Source: Thioglobus_B sp964558405
GTDB lineage: Bacteria > Pseudomonadota > Gammaproteobacteria > PS1 > Pseudothioglobaceae
Reading direction: 5' to 3'
NCBI GenBank assembly: GCA_964558405.1
Contig: CAZLDG010000013.1
Location: 1-37,565 of the forward strand
Length of the DNA stretch: 37,565 bases
Shown here: one piece after another, positions 1 through 8,211 of the stretch
How positions within the stretch are numbered: the stretch's first letter is position 1
Layout: each line of letters starts with the position of its first letter
Made by a program: the position numbers and the translations under genes
Notes under the pieces: model-generated
Database searches by the model: none
What the model saw: only the letters and a program-made list of their open reading frames with translations
Told to the model about the DNA's origin: nothing

Positions 1-2
1 CA

Positions 3-1241
3 GCGCGAAAAGCACGAGAGATGACCCGTCGTAAGGGTGCACTTGATATCGCCGGCCTACCAGGAAAATTAAGCGATTGTCAGACCAAAGATCCAGCAGA
101 GAGTGAATTATTCTTAGTGGAGGGTGACTCTGCGGGCGGTTCAGCCAAACAAGGTCGTGATCGCCGCACTCAGGCAATCCTACCACTTAAGGGTAAGATT
201 CTTAACGTGGAAAAAGCCCGTTTTGAAAAAATGCTTTCTTCACAAGAGGTGGGTACTTTAATTACTGCCTTGGGTTGTGGTATTGGTCGAGATGAATACG
301 ATATTGAAAAATTGCGTTATCATAAAATTGTGATTATGACCGATGCAGACGTAGACGGTGCGCACATTCGAACTTTGTTATTAACATTTTTCTATCGTCA
401 CTTGCCAGAGTTGGTGGAAAAAGGCTATCTATACATTGCCCAGCCACCACTGTACAAAATTAAAAAAGGCAAGCAAGAGCGTTATCTAAAAGACGATAAA
501 GAGCTTAATGATTATCTATTACAAGAAGCGGTTAACGAAGCACACTTGTATGCCAATAGCGATGCACCGGCTATCTCGGGTGTGGCACTAGAGAAAGCTT
601 TTAAAGATTATTATGGGGTTAATAGTATTATTGATAAATTGTCTAATCGCCATAATTCAGCACTACTACGCGCTGTTGTACAATTGGCTGCAAACAAGCC
701 AGAGGACGCGAAATCAATGCCTACTTGGTGTGAGACCCTAACCGAGGTGCTTAACCAAGATCTCAGTCCAACCGAACAACACAGCGTCAGCTACACCGGT
801 GGTGAAGTGGCGCATAGCTTGAGCGTTTATGGTGTCGAGACTGATCATTCAACCCTGGGCGAAGCTTTCTTTAGCGGCAAGGATTATCAAAGCATCAAGG
901 ATTTCTCTACCCAGGTTGAAAGCGTATTGGGCTCAAGCTCTTATGTGGAGAAAAAATCCAAACAACAAATGGTTAAAAACTTCAAACAGGTGGTTGAGTT
1001 TTTAATTGATGATGCCAAGAAGGGTCAAAGTTTCCAACGCTATAAAGGTTTGGGTGAGATGAACCCAGAGCAACTATGGGAAACCACCATGGACCCTGAA
1101 AGCAGAATTATGCTTAAGGTTAAAATCGAAGACGCCATCGCTGCCGATGAGGTGTTCTCAACCTTGATGGGCGATGAAGTAGAGCCTCGTCGTAACTTTA
1201 TTGAAGACAACGCACTTAGTGTTGATAATCTTGATTTCTAA
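3..1241 (+). CDS. gyrB: DNA gyrase subunit B, C-terminal part (5' end outside window)
   Basis: GyrB is the ATPase/TOPRIM subunit of the type II topoisomerase that introduces negative supercoils. Only the C-terminal part is present: the frame is open from the first bases (A-R-K-A-R-E before the Met at 21), matching the internal AREMTRRKGALD region of GyrB, so the Met at 21 is not the start. The TOPRIM motif EGDSAGGSAKQGRDR lies near bases 120-165 and the metal-binding DADVDGAHIRT near 340-375. A stretch of about 160 residues between roughly bases 500 and 1000 looks like the insertion found in gammaproteobacterial GyrB. The closing QRYKGLGEMNPEQLWETTMDP block is intact. GyrB rather than ParE, from the SAKQGRDR and LGCGIGRDEYD sequences. 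No terminator is seen before prk, so read-through into it is possible. Confidence 0.96.
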   Translation, partial: ARKAREMTRRKGALDIAGLPGKLSDCQTKDPAESELFLVEGDSAGGSAKQGRDRRTQAILPLKGKILNVEKARFEKMLSSQEVGTLITALGCGIGRDEYDIEKLRYHKIVIMTDADVDGAHIRTLLLTFFYRHLPELVEKGYLYIAQPPLYKIKKGKQERYLKDDKELNDYLLQEAVNEAHLYANSDAPAISGVALEKAFKDYYGVNSIIDKLSNRHNSALLRAVVQLAANKPEDAKSMPTWCETLTEVLNQDLSPTEQHSVSYTGGEVAHSLSVYGVETDHSTLGEAFFSGKDYQSIKDFSTQVESVLGSSSYVEKKSKQQMVKNFKQVVEFLIDDAKKGQSFQRYKGLGEMNPEQLWETTMDPESRIMLKVKIEDAIAADEVFSTLMGDEVEPRRNFIEDNALSVDNLDF

Positions 1242-1314
1242 TTCAAAGCTTAGTTAGGGTAAAATAGTTCCCATTAAAATTTAAGCAACTACATAATTTA
1301 TAAGGAGTAATATT

Positions 1315-2202
1315 ATGTCTAAACAACATCCTGTTGTTGTAGTTACCGGCTCATCAGGTGCAGGAACTACTTTCGTAAAGCGTGCATTTGAGCACATTTT
1401 TCAACGTGAAAAAATCACACCGCTAGTGGTTGAAGGCGACAGTTTTCATATGTATGACCGTGCGGCAATGAAAGAAAATGTTAAAAAACAAGAGTCTTTG
1501 GGCAATAACTTTTTCTCGCATTTTGGTCCAGACGCTAACTTGTTTGATAAGATTGAAGAGACGTTTAAAAACTATGGTGAAAAAGGCCAGTGTGATCGTC
1601 GTTACTACCTACACTCTGTTGAAGAAGCCGACGAGCACAATGAGCGTCTAGGTACAGATCTAAACCCAGGACAGTTTACCCCATGGGAAGAAGTGGGTGC
1701 AGATACAGATTTATTGTTCTATGAAGGCCTGCATGGCGCTGTGGTAACCGATGATGTTGATATGGCACAATATGCCGATCTAAAAATTGGTGTGGTGCCG
1801 AGTGTGAACCTAGAGTGGATTCAAAAAATTCATCGTGATAACGCCGAAAGAGGTTATTCAGCAGAAGAAACGGTTGATACAATTTTGCGTAGAATGCCAG
1901 ATTACATCAACTACATTACCCCGCAGTTTTCAAAAACTGATATCAACTTCCAGCGTGTAGCAACCGTTGATACTTCTAATCCTTTTATTGCGCGCGATAT
2001 TCCAACGCCTGATGAAAGTTTTGTGGTTATTCGTTTTAACGATTTAGAGAAAACCCCAATTGATTTTGTTTACCTATGTAATATGATCAATGGCTCGTTT
2101 ATGTCTAGACGTAATACCATTGTAATCCCGGGTGGAAAAATGAGTTTAGCGATGGAGATTATTCTTTATCCAATCATTCGTAAGATGATTGAAGAGAAAT
2201 AA
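1315..2202 (+). CDS. prk: phosphoribulokinase
   Basis: Phosphorylates ribulose 5-phosphate to ribulose 1,5-bisphosphate with ATP, the step that regenerates the CO2 acceptor of the Calvin cycle. The 295-residue length and sequence fit the bacterial (class I) form. The P-loop GSSGAGTT is at residues 12-19, VEGDSFHMYDR follows near 39-49, and the acidic LLFYEGLHGAV segment near 133-143 is the expected Walker B region. The start has a strong ribosome site (AAGGAG, 1302-1307) about 7 bases upstream. A TAAAAT hexamer at 1260-1265 may be a -10, but its -35 is poor. No RuBisCO or other Calvin gene is beside it. The gene ends at a clear terminator. It is the main evidence here for autotrophy. Confidence 0.96.
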   Translation: MSKQHPVVVVTGSSGAGTTFVKRAFEHIFQREKITPLVVEGDSFHMYDRAAMKENVKKQESLGNNFFSHFGPDANLFDKIEETFKNYGEKGQCDRRYYLHSVEEADEHNERLGTDLNPGQFTPWEEVGADTDLLFYEGLHGAVVTDDVDMAQYADLKIGVVPSVNLEWIQKIHRDNAERGYSAEETVDTILRRMPDYINYITPQFSKTDINFQRVATVDTSNPFIARDIPTPDESFVVIRFNDLEKTPIDFVYLCNMINGSFMSRRNTIVIPGGKMSLAMEIILYPIIRKMIEEK

Positions 2203-2220
2203 TTCTTAGCGAATTGATTG

Positions 2221-2257
2221 AAAACCCCGTCTGCCTTAGTGGTGGCCGGGGTTTTTT
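2221..2257 (+). terminator. intrinsic terminator after prk
   Basis: A 9-bp perfect stem, AAAACCCCG (2221-2229) with CGGGGTTTT (2247-2255), runs into six T residues. It lies between convergent prk and leuS. The A-rich 5' side could let it act on the leuS side too, but the T-run there is only four. Confidence 0.85.
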
Positions 2258-2284
2258 AATGTCTGATTAATAGTAACCAAGTAT

Positions 2285-4750
2285 TTACTTGGCAACAATA
2301 TTCACCAGTTTGTTAGGCACGACAATTACCTTAACAACCTGCTTGTCTTCGATAAATTTAACCACGTTGTCATCGGCCAAGGCTTGAGCTTCAAGCTCCT
2401 CATTGCTTGCAGAGGCGCTACAAGCAATCTTAGCGCGCAGTTTGCCGTTAACCTGTACCACAATCTGTACCTCGTCTTGAGCCAGTGCGCCCTCATCAAC
2501 TTCAGGCCAGGCGCTGTCAACCATGGCCTCACTATGACCCAACTCTTGATATAGATAGTGGCAAATATGCGGGGTAATTGGGCTTAGGGTTTTTAATAAA
2601 ATATCAATCACCTCATAACGCACCGCCAAGGATTGCTCATCGGTTTTGTCAAACTTGGTAGCAACATTGGTCAGCTCCATCAGCGCGGCAATCGCAGTAT
2701 TAAAGGCGTGTCGTCTGTTGATATCATCGCTGATTTTGCTTAGGGTTTGATGCGCCTTTCTTCTAAGGTCTTTTTGCTCGGTGTTTAGCGCTTCAACCTC
2801 AAGTTTGGCCAGATCAGCGCCAGAGAGGTCCTGAACAAACGCCTCTACCAGGCGATAAACCTTATTAACAAAGCGGTGCGCGCCCTCCAGGCCCGAGTCA
2901 CTCCACTCTAGGTCTTGTGTTGGTGGGGCGGCGAATAAAATAAATAGACGCACAGTATCAGCGCCATATTTGTCAATCATCTCTTGTGGATCAACAGTAT
3001 TGCCCTTAGATTTACTCATTTTGGCGCCATCTTTAAGCACCATACCTTGGGTTAGCAGGTTTTTAAACGGCTCGTCATTGGCAATCAAACCCTCATCGCG
3101 CAATAGTTTGTTGAAGAATCTGGCATACAACAAGTGTAAGATGGCATGCTCAATGCCGCCAATGTATTGATCAACACCACCATTGGCCAACCAGTAGTTA
3201 GCGCGCTGATCAAGCATGGCATTGTCACTGTCTTTACAAGCATAACGCGCAAAATACCAAGATGATTCAAAAAAAGTATCAAAAGTATCGGTTTCACGCT
3301 GCGCTTCACCACCACAGCTTGGGCAGGTGGTTTGGTAAAACTCCGGCATTTTTTTAATTGGTGAGCCAACACCATCAAATTCTACCTCTTCAGGTAAAAC
3401 CACTGGTAAATCAGCCTCTGGTACGCTAACAGCGCCGCAGCTTGGGCAATTGATAATTGGAATAGGACAACCCCAGTAGCGTTGACGTGAAACTCCCCAG
3501 TCGCGTAGACGATAGTTGGTTTGACGCTCACCCTTGTTTTCACCCTCTAGTTTGCTGGCAATGGCCTCAAAGGCTTGTTCAAAGTTAAGACCGTCAAACT
3601 CACCCGAGTTAAACAGCTCGCCTTTGTCAGTAAAGGCTGCCGCGGAAGTGTCTACTTCGCTATCGCTAGGCTTGATTACGTTTTTAATGCTAATACCATA
3701 TTTTTGGGCGAACTCATAATCGCGCTCGTCGTGTGCTGGCACACTCATGACTGCGCCGGTGCCGTAACCCATTAGTACAAAATTGGCAATCCAGATCTCA
3801 ACCACTTCGCCAGTAATGGGGTGAGTGCAGGTCAAACCCGAATTAATGCCTTTTTTCTCCATGGTTTCCATGGCGGCTTCGCTGGTCTGCATGGTGCGAC
3901 ATTGCTCGATAAAGGCTTGCACCTCGGCATTGTTCTTTCCTGCTGCTAAAGTTAAGGGATGTTCACTGGCAATCGCCAGATAAGTAACCCCCATGAGTGT
4001 GTCAGGGCGTGTGGTATAGACCTTAAGCGCCTCACCATTTTCTGTTTCAAAGTCAATCTCTAAACCAATGGATTTACCAATCCAGTTTTTTTGCATGGTT
4101 TTCACCGCATCCGGCCAACCCTCGAGCTTGTCTAAATCGTCTAATAGTTCTTCGGCATAATCGGTAATACGCATAAAATATTGCGCAATTTCTTTTTTCT
4201 CAATCAGTGCATCAGAGCGCCAGCCACGACCATCAATTACCTGCTCATTGGCCAATACAGTTTGATCAACCGGATCCCAGTTAACCACGGCGTTTTTCTT
4301 ATACACTAGGCCTTTGTTAAATAGCTGAGTAAATAGCCATTGTTCCCATTTGTAATATTTGGGATGACAGGTGGCCAGTTCACGATCCCAGTCATAACCA
4401 AAACCCAGTTGGTTTAATTGATTTTTCATGTACTGGATGTTGGAGTAAGTCCAATTGGCCGGCGGCACTTTGTTTTTAAGCGCGGCGTTTTCTGCTGGCA
4501 AGCCAAACGCATCCCAGCCAATAGGCTGCATGACATTTTTGCCCTGCATTTTTTGGAAGCGACTGATTACATCACCAATAGAATAATTACGCACATGACC
4601 CATGTGCAGCTTGCCCGAAGGGTAAGGAAACATGCTTAGGCAGTAATACTTTTCTTTATCCGGGTCTTCAACCACGGTGAACGAGTTGTTCTTTAGCCAA
4701 AAGTCTTGGGCTTGTTGTTCAATGTCTTTTGCGTTATATTCTTGCTGCAT
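2285..4750 (-). CDS. leuS: leucyl-tRNA synthetase
   Basis: Charges tRNA-Leu with leucine in the cytoplasm. The 821-residue length is normal for a bacterial class Ia LeuRS. The ATP-binding HIGH-type motif HMGH is at residues 49-52 and KMSKS at 577-581. The CP1 editing domain lies between them, with the threonine-rich YTTRPDTLMGVTYLAIA motif near residue 250. A zinc-ribbon-like NCPSCG...CPSCGG pair sits near 440-490. The usual C-terminal VQVNGKLRAK domain is complete. The ATG has no clear Shine-Dalgarno. The gene begins 20 bases after pyrD on the same strand, so the two are probably co-transcribed, pyrD first. Confidence 0.98.
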   Translation of the reverse strand: MQQEYNAKDIEQQAQDFWLKNNSFTVVEDPDKEKYYCLSMFPYPSGKLHMGHVRNYSIGDVISRFQKMQGKNVMQPIGWDAFGLPAENAALKNKVPPANWTYSNIQYMKNQLNQLGFGYDWDRELATCHPKYYKWEQWLFTQLFNKGLVYKKNAVVNWDPVDQTVLANEQVIDGRGWRSDALIEKKEIAQYFMRITDYAEELLDDLDKLEGWPDAVKTMQKNWIGKSIGLEIDFETENGEALKVYTTRPDTLMGVTYLAIASEHPLTLAAGKNNAEVQAFIEQCRTMQTSEAAMETMEKKGINSGLTCTHPITGEVVEIWIANFVLMGYGTGAVMSVPAHDERDYEFAQKYGISIKNVIKPSDSEVDTSAAAFTDKGELFNSGEFDGLNFEQAFEAIASKLEGENKGERQTNYRLRDWGVSRQRYWGCPIPIINCPSCGAVSVPEADLPVVLPEEVEFDGVGSPIKKMPEFYQTTCPSCGGEAQRETDTFDTFFESSWYFARYACKDSDNAMLDQRANYWLANGGVDQYIGGIEHAILHLLYARFFNKLLRDEGLIANDEPFKNLLTQGMVLKDGAKMSKSKGNTVDPQEMIDKYGADTVRLFILFAAPPTQDLEWSDSGLEGAHRFVNKVYRLVEAFVQDLSGADLAKLEVEALNTEQKDLRRKAHQTLSKISDDINRRHAFNTAIAALMELTNVATKFDKTDEQSLAVRYEVIDILLKTLSPITPHICHYLYQELGHSEAMVDSAWPEVDEGALAQDEVQIVVQVNGKLRAKIACSASASNEELEAQALADDNVVKFIEDKQVVKVIVVPNKLVNIVAK

Positions 4751-4770
4751 GTGGGTTTTGTTTATTGGGT

Positions 4771-5733
4771 TTACTTACAACCGGTATCACACTGAGAGAT
4801 GCTTGAATTAAGCTCTAGCGTTCCAACCAGCTCATCAATTGAATCTAGTTTGTTATCGATGAGGTATTGACTGATGCCGTCGTTGATTTTATTGCACACC
4901 AAAGGATCGTAAAATAGCGAGGTGCCAACACCAACCGTGCTGGCGCCTGCAATCATAAATTCAATCGCGTCGTTGGCCGAGGCGATACCACCCTGACCAA
5001 TGATAGGAATGTTGTGATGTTTGGCCACTTGATAAACTTGGTGAACTTTGAGTAGAGCAACCGGCTTAATTGCTGGGCCTGAGAGACCGCCTTGGTTGTT
5101 GCCAATAATCGGCTTGCGCGAGTTAATATCAATAGCCATCCCCATCAGAGTGTTAATCACGGCTAGGCCGTCCGTACCGGCATCAATACAGCGTTGTGCG
5201 CTCAGCGCAATATCGGTTTGATTGGGTGAAAGTTTGGTAATCAGCGGCTTGGTGGTATTTTGTCGACAAATATCAACCACGCGATAAGACATATCCGGAT
5301 CGTTACCAAAAGCCACACCCCCTTCTTTAACATTTGGACAAGAGATGTTAATCTCAATAGCATCAATATCGGTGTCGTCAAAACGTTTGGCAATTTCCCC
5401 GTAGTCTTCAACGGAAGAGCCAGAGATGTTGATAATAAATTTGGTTTCAGATTTATCCAGTGATGGCAGAATCTCACCAATGACTTTGTCCGCACCTGGG
5501 TTTTGCAGGCCAATAGCGTTAATCATGCCGTTGGGGGTTTCGATCACGCGGTGTGGAATGTTGCCCAAGCGCGGCTCCAAGGTTGTGCCTTTTAGGCAGA
5601 TGGCGCCGACATCGGTATTAGAGAATCCCTCAATACGTGTGTATTCCTCACCAAAGCCTACACAGCCAGATAACAAGACAATGGGCGAGTTAAGCTCAAT
5701 GCCACAAAATGAAGTTTTTAAGTTATTATGCAT
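4771..5733 (-). CDS. pyrD: dihydroorotate dehydrogenase, class 1B catalytic subunit
   Basis: Oxidises dihydroorotate to orotate in pyrimidine synthesis using FMN. The 320-residue TIM-barrel protein has the class 1 signature INISCPNVKEGG with Cys132 as the likely catalytic base, where the membrane-bound class 2 enzymes use Ser. The FMN-phosphate-binding IGQGGIAS and GVGTSLFYDP blocks are present near residues 235-280. Overall it resembles the NAD-linked class 1B form (PyrDB), which works with an iron-sulfur flavoprotein PyrK. No pyrK is in the window. There is no N-terminal membrane helix. It lies upstream of leuS and is divergent from bioD across 75 bases. A dihydropyrimidine dehydrogenase-type role is possible but less likely. 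Confidence 0.85.
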   Translation of the reverse strand: MHNNLKTSFCGIELNSPIVLLSGCVGFGEEYTRIEGFSNTDVGAICLKGTTLEPRLGNIPHRVIETPNGMINAIGLQNPGADKVIGEILPSLDKSETKFIINISGSSVEDYGEIAKRFDDTDIDAIEINISCPNVKEGGVAFGNDPDMSYRVVDICRQNTTKPLITKLSPNQTDIALSAQRCIDAGTDGLAVINTLMGMAIDINSRKPIIGNNQGGLSGPAIKPVALLKVHQVYQVAKHHNIPIIGQGGIASANDAIEFMIAGASTVGVGTSLFYDPLVCNKINDGISQYLIDNKLDSIDELVGTLELNSSISQCDTGCK

Positions 5734-5783
5734 GCGCGTTATTATACGGCAAAGCCCCTTAGTTTTTAAATGCTAAAATGGGT

Positions 5784-5803
5784 CGTTATTTAATTTTATA
5801 ACG
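5784..5803. promoter_or_regulatory. inverted repeat in the bioD leader
   Basis: CGTTAT (5784-5789) and ATAACG (5798-5803) form a perfect 6-bp inverted repeat with an 8-base A/T spacer, ending 5 bases before the bioD start. A further CGTTAT is at 5737-5742 near the pyrD start. A possible -10 for bioD, TAAAAT, is at 5774-5779. The repeat could be an operator or a weak leader hairpin. It does not look like the known BirA operator. Confidence 0.3.
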
Positions 5804-5808
5804 GTTTT

Positions 5809-6441
5809 ATGCAGGGCTTATTTATCAGTGGCAGTGGTACCGGTGTGGGCAAAACTTTTATCGCTCAACACATCGTTCGCGCGTTGAGTGACAAGCTGAT
5901 GGTAAGCGTGCGTAAGCCGGTTGAAAGTGATTGCACAGAAGAAAACGGGGTTTTAATTACAAAAGACGCCGTTTTATTGAAAAATGCCAGCAATATCGAC
6001 GAAGATATTGACACTATATGCCCCTATAAGTTTACCCAATGCGCCTCACCCGAGTTGGCCAGTGCCAGCGTTCAGCGCCCACTAAGTCTAGAGAATTTGG
6101 TCTTGGCAGCGCAGTCGCCAAATTTTGTGGTGGTTGAGGGCGCAGGCGGTATTTATTCACCGATTGCCGAGAACGCGCTTAATGTGGATTTGGCCAAGCG
6201 TTTGGCACTACCTGTGGTGTTGGTAGTTAAAGATGAGTTGGGTGCGGTTAATCAGGCGCTAATGGCCGATGTCGCTGCCAAAGAGCATGGGTTAGAGGCC
6301 TTGGCAATTGTGTTGAATCAGCAACAAGAGAATACGCTGGACAATGATCAGGCCATCAGACGTTACACCCAAACCCCGGTGCTGGTGTATAACACCCAAA
6401 GGGCGCAAGCGTTTGCTGCTGAGGTGCGAGATTTAGTCTAG
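5809..6441 (+). CDS. bioD: dethiobiotin synthetase
   Basis: Closes the ureido ring of dethiobiotin from diaminopelargonate, CO2 and ATP, the penultimate step of biotin synthesis. The P-loop GSGTGVGKT is at residues 8-16 and the substrate-side RKPVESD motif is near 36-42. The VVEGAGGIYSPI motif near 108-119 is the usual second nucleotide/magnesium segment. At 210 residues it is slightly shorter than the E. coli enzyme (about 225) but shows no missing motif. No other bio gene is next to it. Its 3' end overlaps the convergent sspB by 9 bases. Confidence 0.95.
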   Translation: MQGLFISGSGTGVGKTFIAQHIVRALSDKLMVSVRKPVESDCTEENGVLITKDAVLLKNASNIDEDIDTICPYKFTQCASPELASASVQRPLSLENLVLAAQSPNFVVVEGAGGIYSPIAENALNVDLAKRLALPVVLVVKDELGAVNQALMADVAAKEHGLEALAIVLNQQQENTLDNDQAIRRYTQTPVLVYNTQRAQAFAAEVRDLV

Positions 6442-6798
6442 TAGGGTGAGATTAGGCTTTTCTTCAGCCTCGGTGCTGGTGTTTGGCTTGGTCTCAAAAA
6501 ACATACCCTCACCATTTTCAGCCGCATAAATACTGGCAATGGTTGACATTGGTACGATTACTTGTTGCGAGACACCGCCAAAGCGCGCCTTAAAGCGCAC
6601 CTGTTCACGATCAATAGTGAGCGCTTCGGTTGCCGTCGTGCTAATATTTAGTACAATTTTGCCGTCTTGGATGTATTGACTGGGCACTACTAGATTGTCA
6701 TCTTCTAGGCTGCAATCAACCAAAATATGCGCGGTTAGCGCCGAATCCTCCATCCACTCGTGATAGGCTCTAATTAAATAGGGCGCAACAGAGCTCAT
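6433..6798 (-). CDS. sspB: ClpXP adaptor SspB
   Basis: SspB binds ssrA-tagged proteins from stalled ribosomes and delivers them to the ClpXP protease. The 121-residue protein has the compact N-terminal substrate-binding fold (PYLIRAYHEWMEDSALTAHI... VPSQYIQDGKIVLNIS), then an acidic linker, then a short hydrophobic tail PNLTLLD at the very end. The tail corresponds in position to the ClpX-docking peptide of E. coli SspB. It follows sspA by 6 bases on the same strand, the conserved petABC-sspA-sspB arrangement. Its last 9 bases overlap bioD on the opposite strand. Confidence 0.95.
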   Translation of the reverse strand: MSSVAPYLIRAYHEWMEDSALTAHILVDCSLEDDNLVVPSQYIQDGKIVLNISTTATEALTIDREQVRFKARFGGVSQQVIVPMSTIASIYAAENGEGMFFETKPNTSTEAEEKPNLTLLD

Positions 6799-6804
6799 GA
6801 GGCT

Positions 6805-7437
6805 TTAGTTGTATTCTTTTTCGCAGTCGGTTAGTGACTCTTTAAAGCTGTCCTTGTTAAACAGGCGATTGGCATAATCCATGATTGGCTTTGATTTGGC
6901 GCCTAGATCAATATCAAGCTTTTTAAGTCGCCATAACAGCACGGCCAAGCAAGCATCAACTGCACTCATTTCTTCAGACTTAAAGAAAGGCTGGAAAGCA
7001 AACAGTGGCGTCAGTTCAATCAAGTTGCTCTTAAGGGTTTTGCGCGCTTCATCGGCATCTTTTTTGCTGCCGTTTTCAATGGTATCAACCAATTCAAACC
7101 AGCAACCAGGTGCACGAGTAAAACGAAAGATTAGCAAGCGTTTTTCAGCTTTTTCAATCGGATCCACTGGCAGTAGTGGTGGGAACGGGAAACGCTCATC
7201 CAAATACTCTAGAATTACAGACAGATCGTATAAAACCATGCCACGGTCAAATAGCGTTGGTAGTGATTGAATTGGATTTAGCTCTAACACCTCTTCTGGC
7301 ATTTCGTCATTATCTGCCAAATTAACCACATCGCGCTCAATGCTTTTTTCCGCCATAATAAAGCGAATAACATGAGACTCCATCTCTTTAGGTGATGAGT
7401 AAAGCGTGGTTGAAGCCGGATTAGGTTTTGTAAGCAT
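6805..7437 (-). CDS. sspA: stringent starvation protein A (GST-like RNA polymerase-associated protein)
   Basis: SspA is a glutathione-S-transferase-fold protein that binds RNA polymerase and affects stationary-phase and stress transcription. The protein has the thioredoxin-like N-terminal half (TTLYSSPKEMESHVIRFIMAEK... NPIQSLPTLFDRGMVLYDLSVILEYLDERFPFPPLLP) and an all-helical C-terminal half. I chose the Met at 7437 (210 aa). It is preceded by AGGGG at good spacing, and an upstream in-frame Met at 7476 lies inside the petC terminator hairpin. It is downstream of petC and upstream of sspB. No separate promoter was recognised, so read-through of the terminator is likely. Confidence 0.95.
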   Translation of the reverse strand: MLTKPNPASTTLYSSPKEMESHVIRFIMAEKSIERDVVNLADNDEMPEEVLELNPIQSLPTLFDRGMVLYDLSVILEYLDERFPFPPLLPVDPIEKAEKRLLIFRFTRAPGCWFELVDTIENGSKKDADEARKTLKSNLIELTPLFAFQPFFKSEEMSAVDACLAVLLWRLKKLDIDLGAKSKPIMDYANRLFNKDSFKESLTDCEKEYN

Positions 7438-7454
7438 AATGAGTTCCCCTGAAA

Positions 7455-7491
7455 ATAAAAAAACAGCACCTCTCAAAGAGAAGATGCTGTT
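7455..7491 (-). terminator. intrinsic terminator after petC
   Basis: Read on the minus strand, AACAGCA and TGCTGTT (bases 7485-7491 and 7462-7468) form the outer stem. An inner TCTC/GAGA pairing and an almost uninterrupted T-run complete the structure. It separates petABC from sspAB and probably lowers, rather than abolishes, sspAB expression. Confidence 0.75.
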
Positions 7492-7517
7492 GTGTTGTTT
7501 GTTTTAATAATTAGAAA

Positions 7518-8210
7518 TTAGTCTTTAGCACGCCATTTGCCATACTTTACGTCTTTCCAATATTCTTTCTTCATCAAGTAGGCCAGAATAAACAGAATGA
7601 ATAAGAAGCCCAGTACTTTGTAGCCCAGGTCGTATCTAATTAGCTTTACTGGCTCAGCAACATAGTCTAAGAAGTTGGTAATGTCGCGAACATCTTGATC
7701 AAATTCTTTTTCTGATTTCTCTGCCTTTAGTTTCCATAATACATCCGGCATCGAAGCGTTTTGTAGTACGTGGTTATTCACACCAAATGAACGTGACTCA
7801 TCCGCATAGAAGCTACGTAGGTAAGTATAGATCCAGTCTAGACCTCTTGAGCGTGCCACCAATGATAAATCTGGTGGTGTGGCGCCAAACCATTTGGCTG
7901 AAGCGTCTGCAGAAATAGACGAGGTGATTGGGTCACCGACCTTTTCACCGGTGAACATTAGGTTGTTAACCACTTGCTCATCCGTTAGACCCAGGTCTTG
8001 GCCTAGGCGGTTGTAACGCATAAACTCAATTGAGTGACAGCCTGAACAATAGTTCATAAATAGCTTCGCACCACGTTGTAGTGAGTTGCGGTCGTTGATG
8101 TCAGTGTTGGCAGCATCGAGTGCTACACCACTGCTGGCAGCCATTGATGAAAGCGAAAGTGTCGCTGTTGCCAATACGGCCAGTGTTGTATTGATTAGTT
8201 TTTTCATCAT
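7518..8210 (-). CDS. petC: cytochrome c1 of the bc1 complex
   Basis: Carries electrons from the Rieske protein to soluble c-type cytochromes on the periplasmic face. I use the Met at 8210 (230 aa); Met at 8207 is equally possible. GGAG lies just upstream, and the petB stop ends 1 base before. The signal peptide MMKKLINTTLAVLATATLSLSSMA is followed by the haem-c motif CSGCH at residues 55-59. The axial-Met region NASMPDVLWKL comes later, and a C-terminal anchor (VLGFLFILFILAYLMKK) precedes the stop. All expected elements are present. It is the last gene of petABC before the terminator. Confidence 0.97.
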   Translation of the reverse strand: MMKKLINTTLAVLATATLSLSSMAASSGVALDAANTDINDRNSLQRGAKLFMNYCSGCHSIEFMRYNRLGQDLGLTDEQVVNNLMFTGEKVGDPITSSISADASAKWFGATPPDLSLVARSRGLDWIYTYLRSFYADESRSFGVNNHVLQNASMPDVLWKLKAEKSEKEFDQDVRDITNFLDYVAEPVKLIRYDLGYKVLGFLFILFILAYLMKKEYWKDVKYGKWRAKD

Positions 8211-8211
8211 A

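Noticed and set aside
6881..7270. A 129-codon open frame antisense to sspA
   Set aside because: It is a shadow of the sspA coding frame, Ser-rich, with no start signal.
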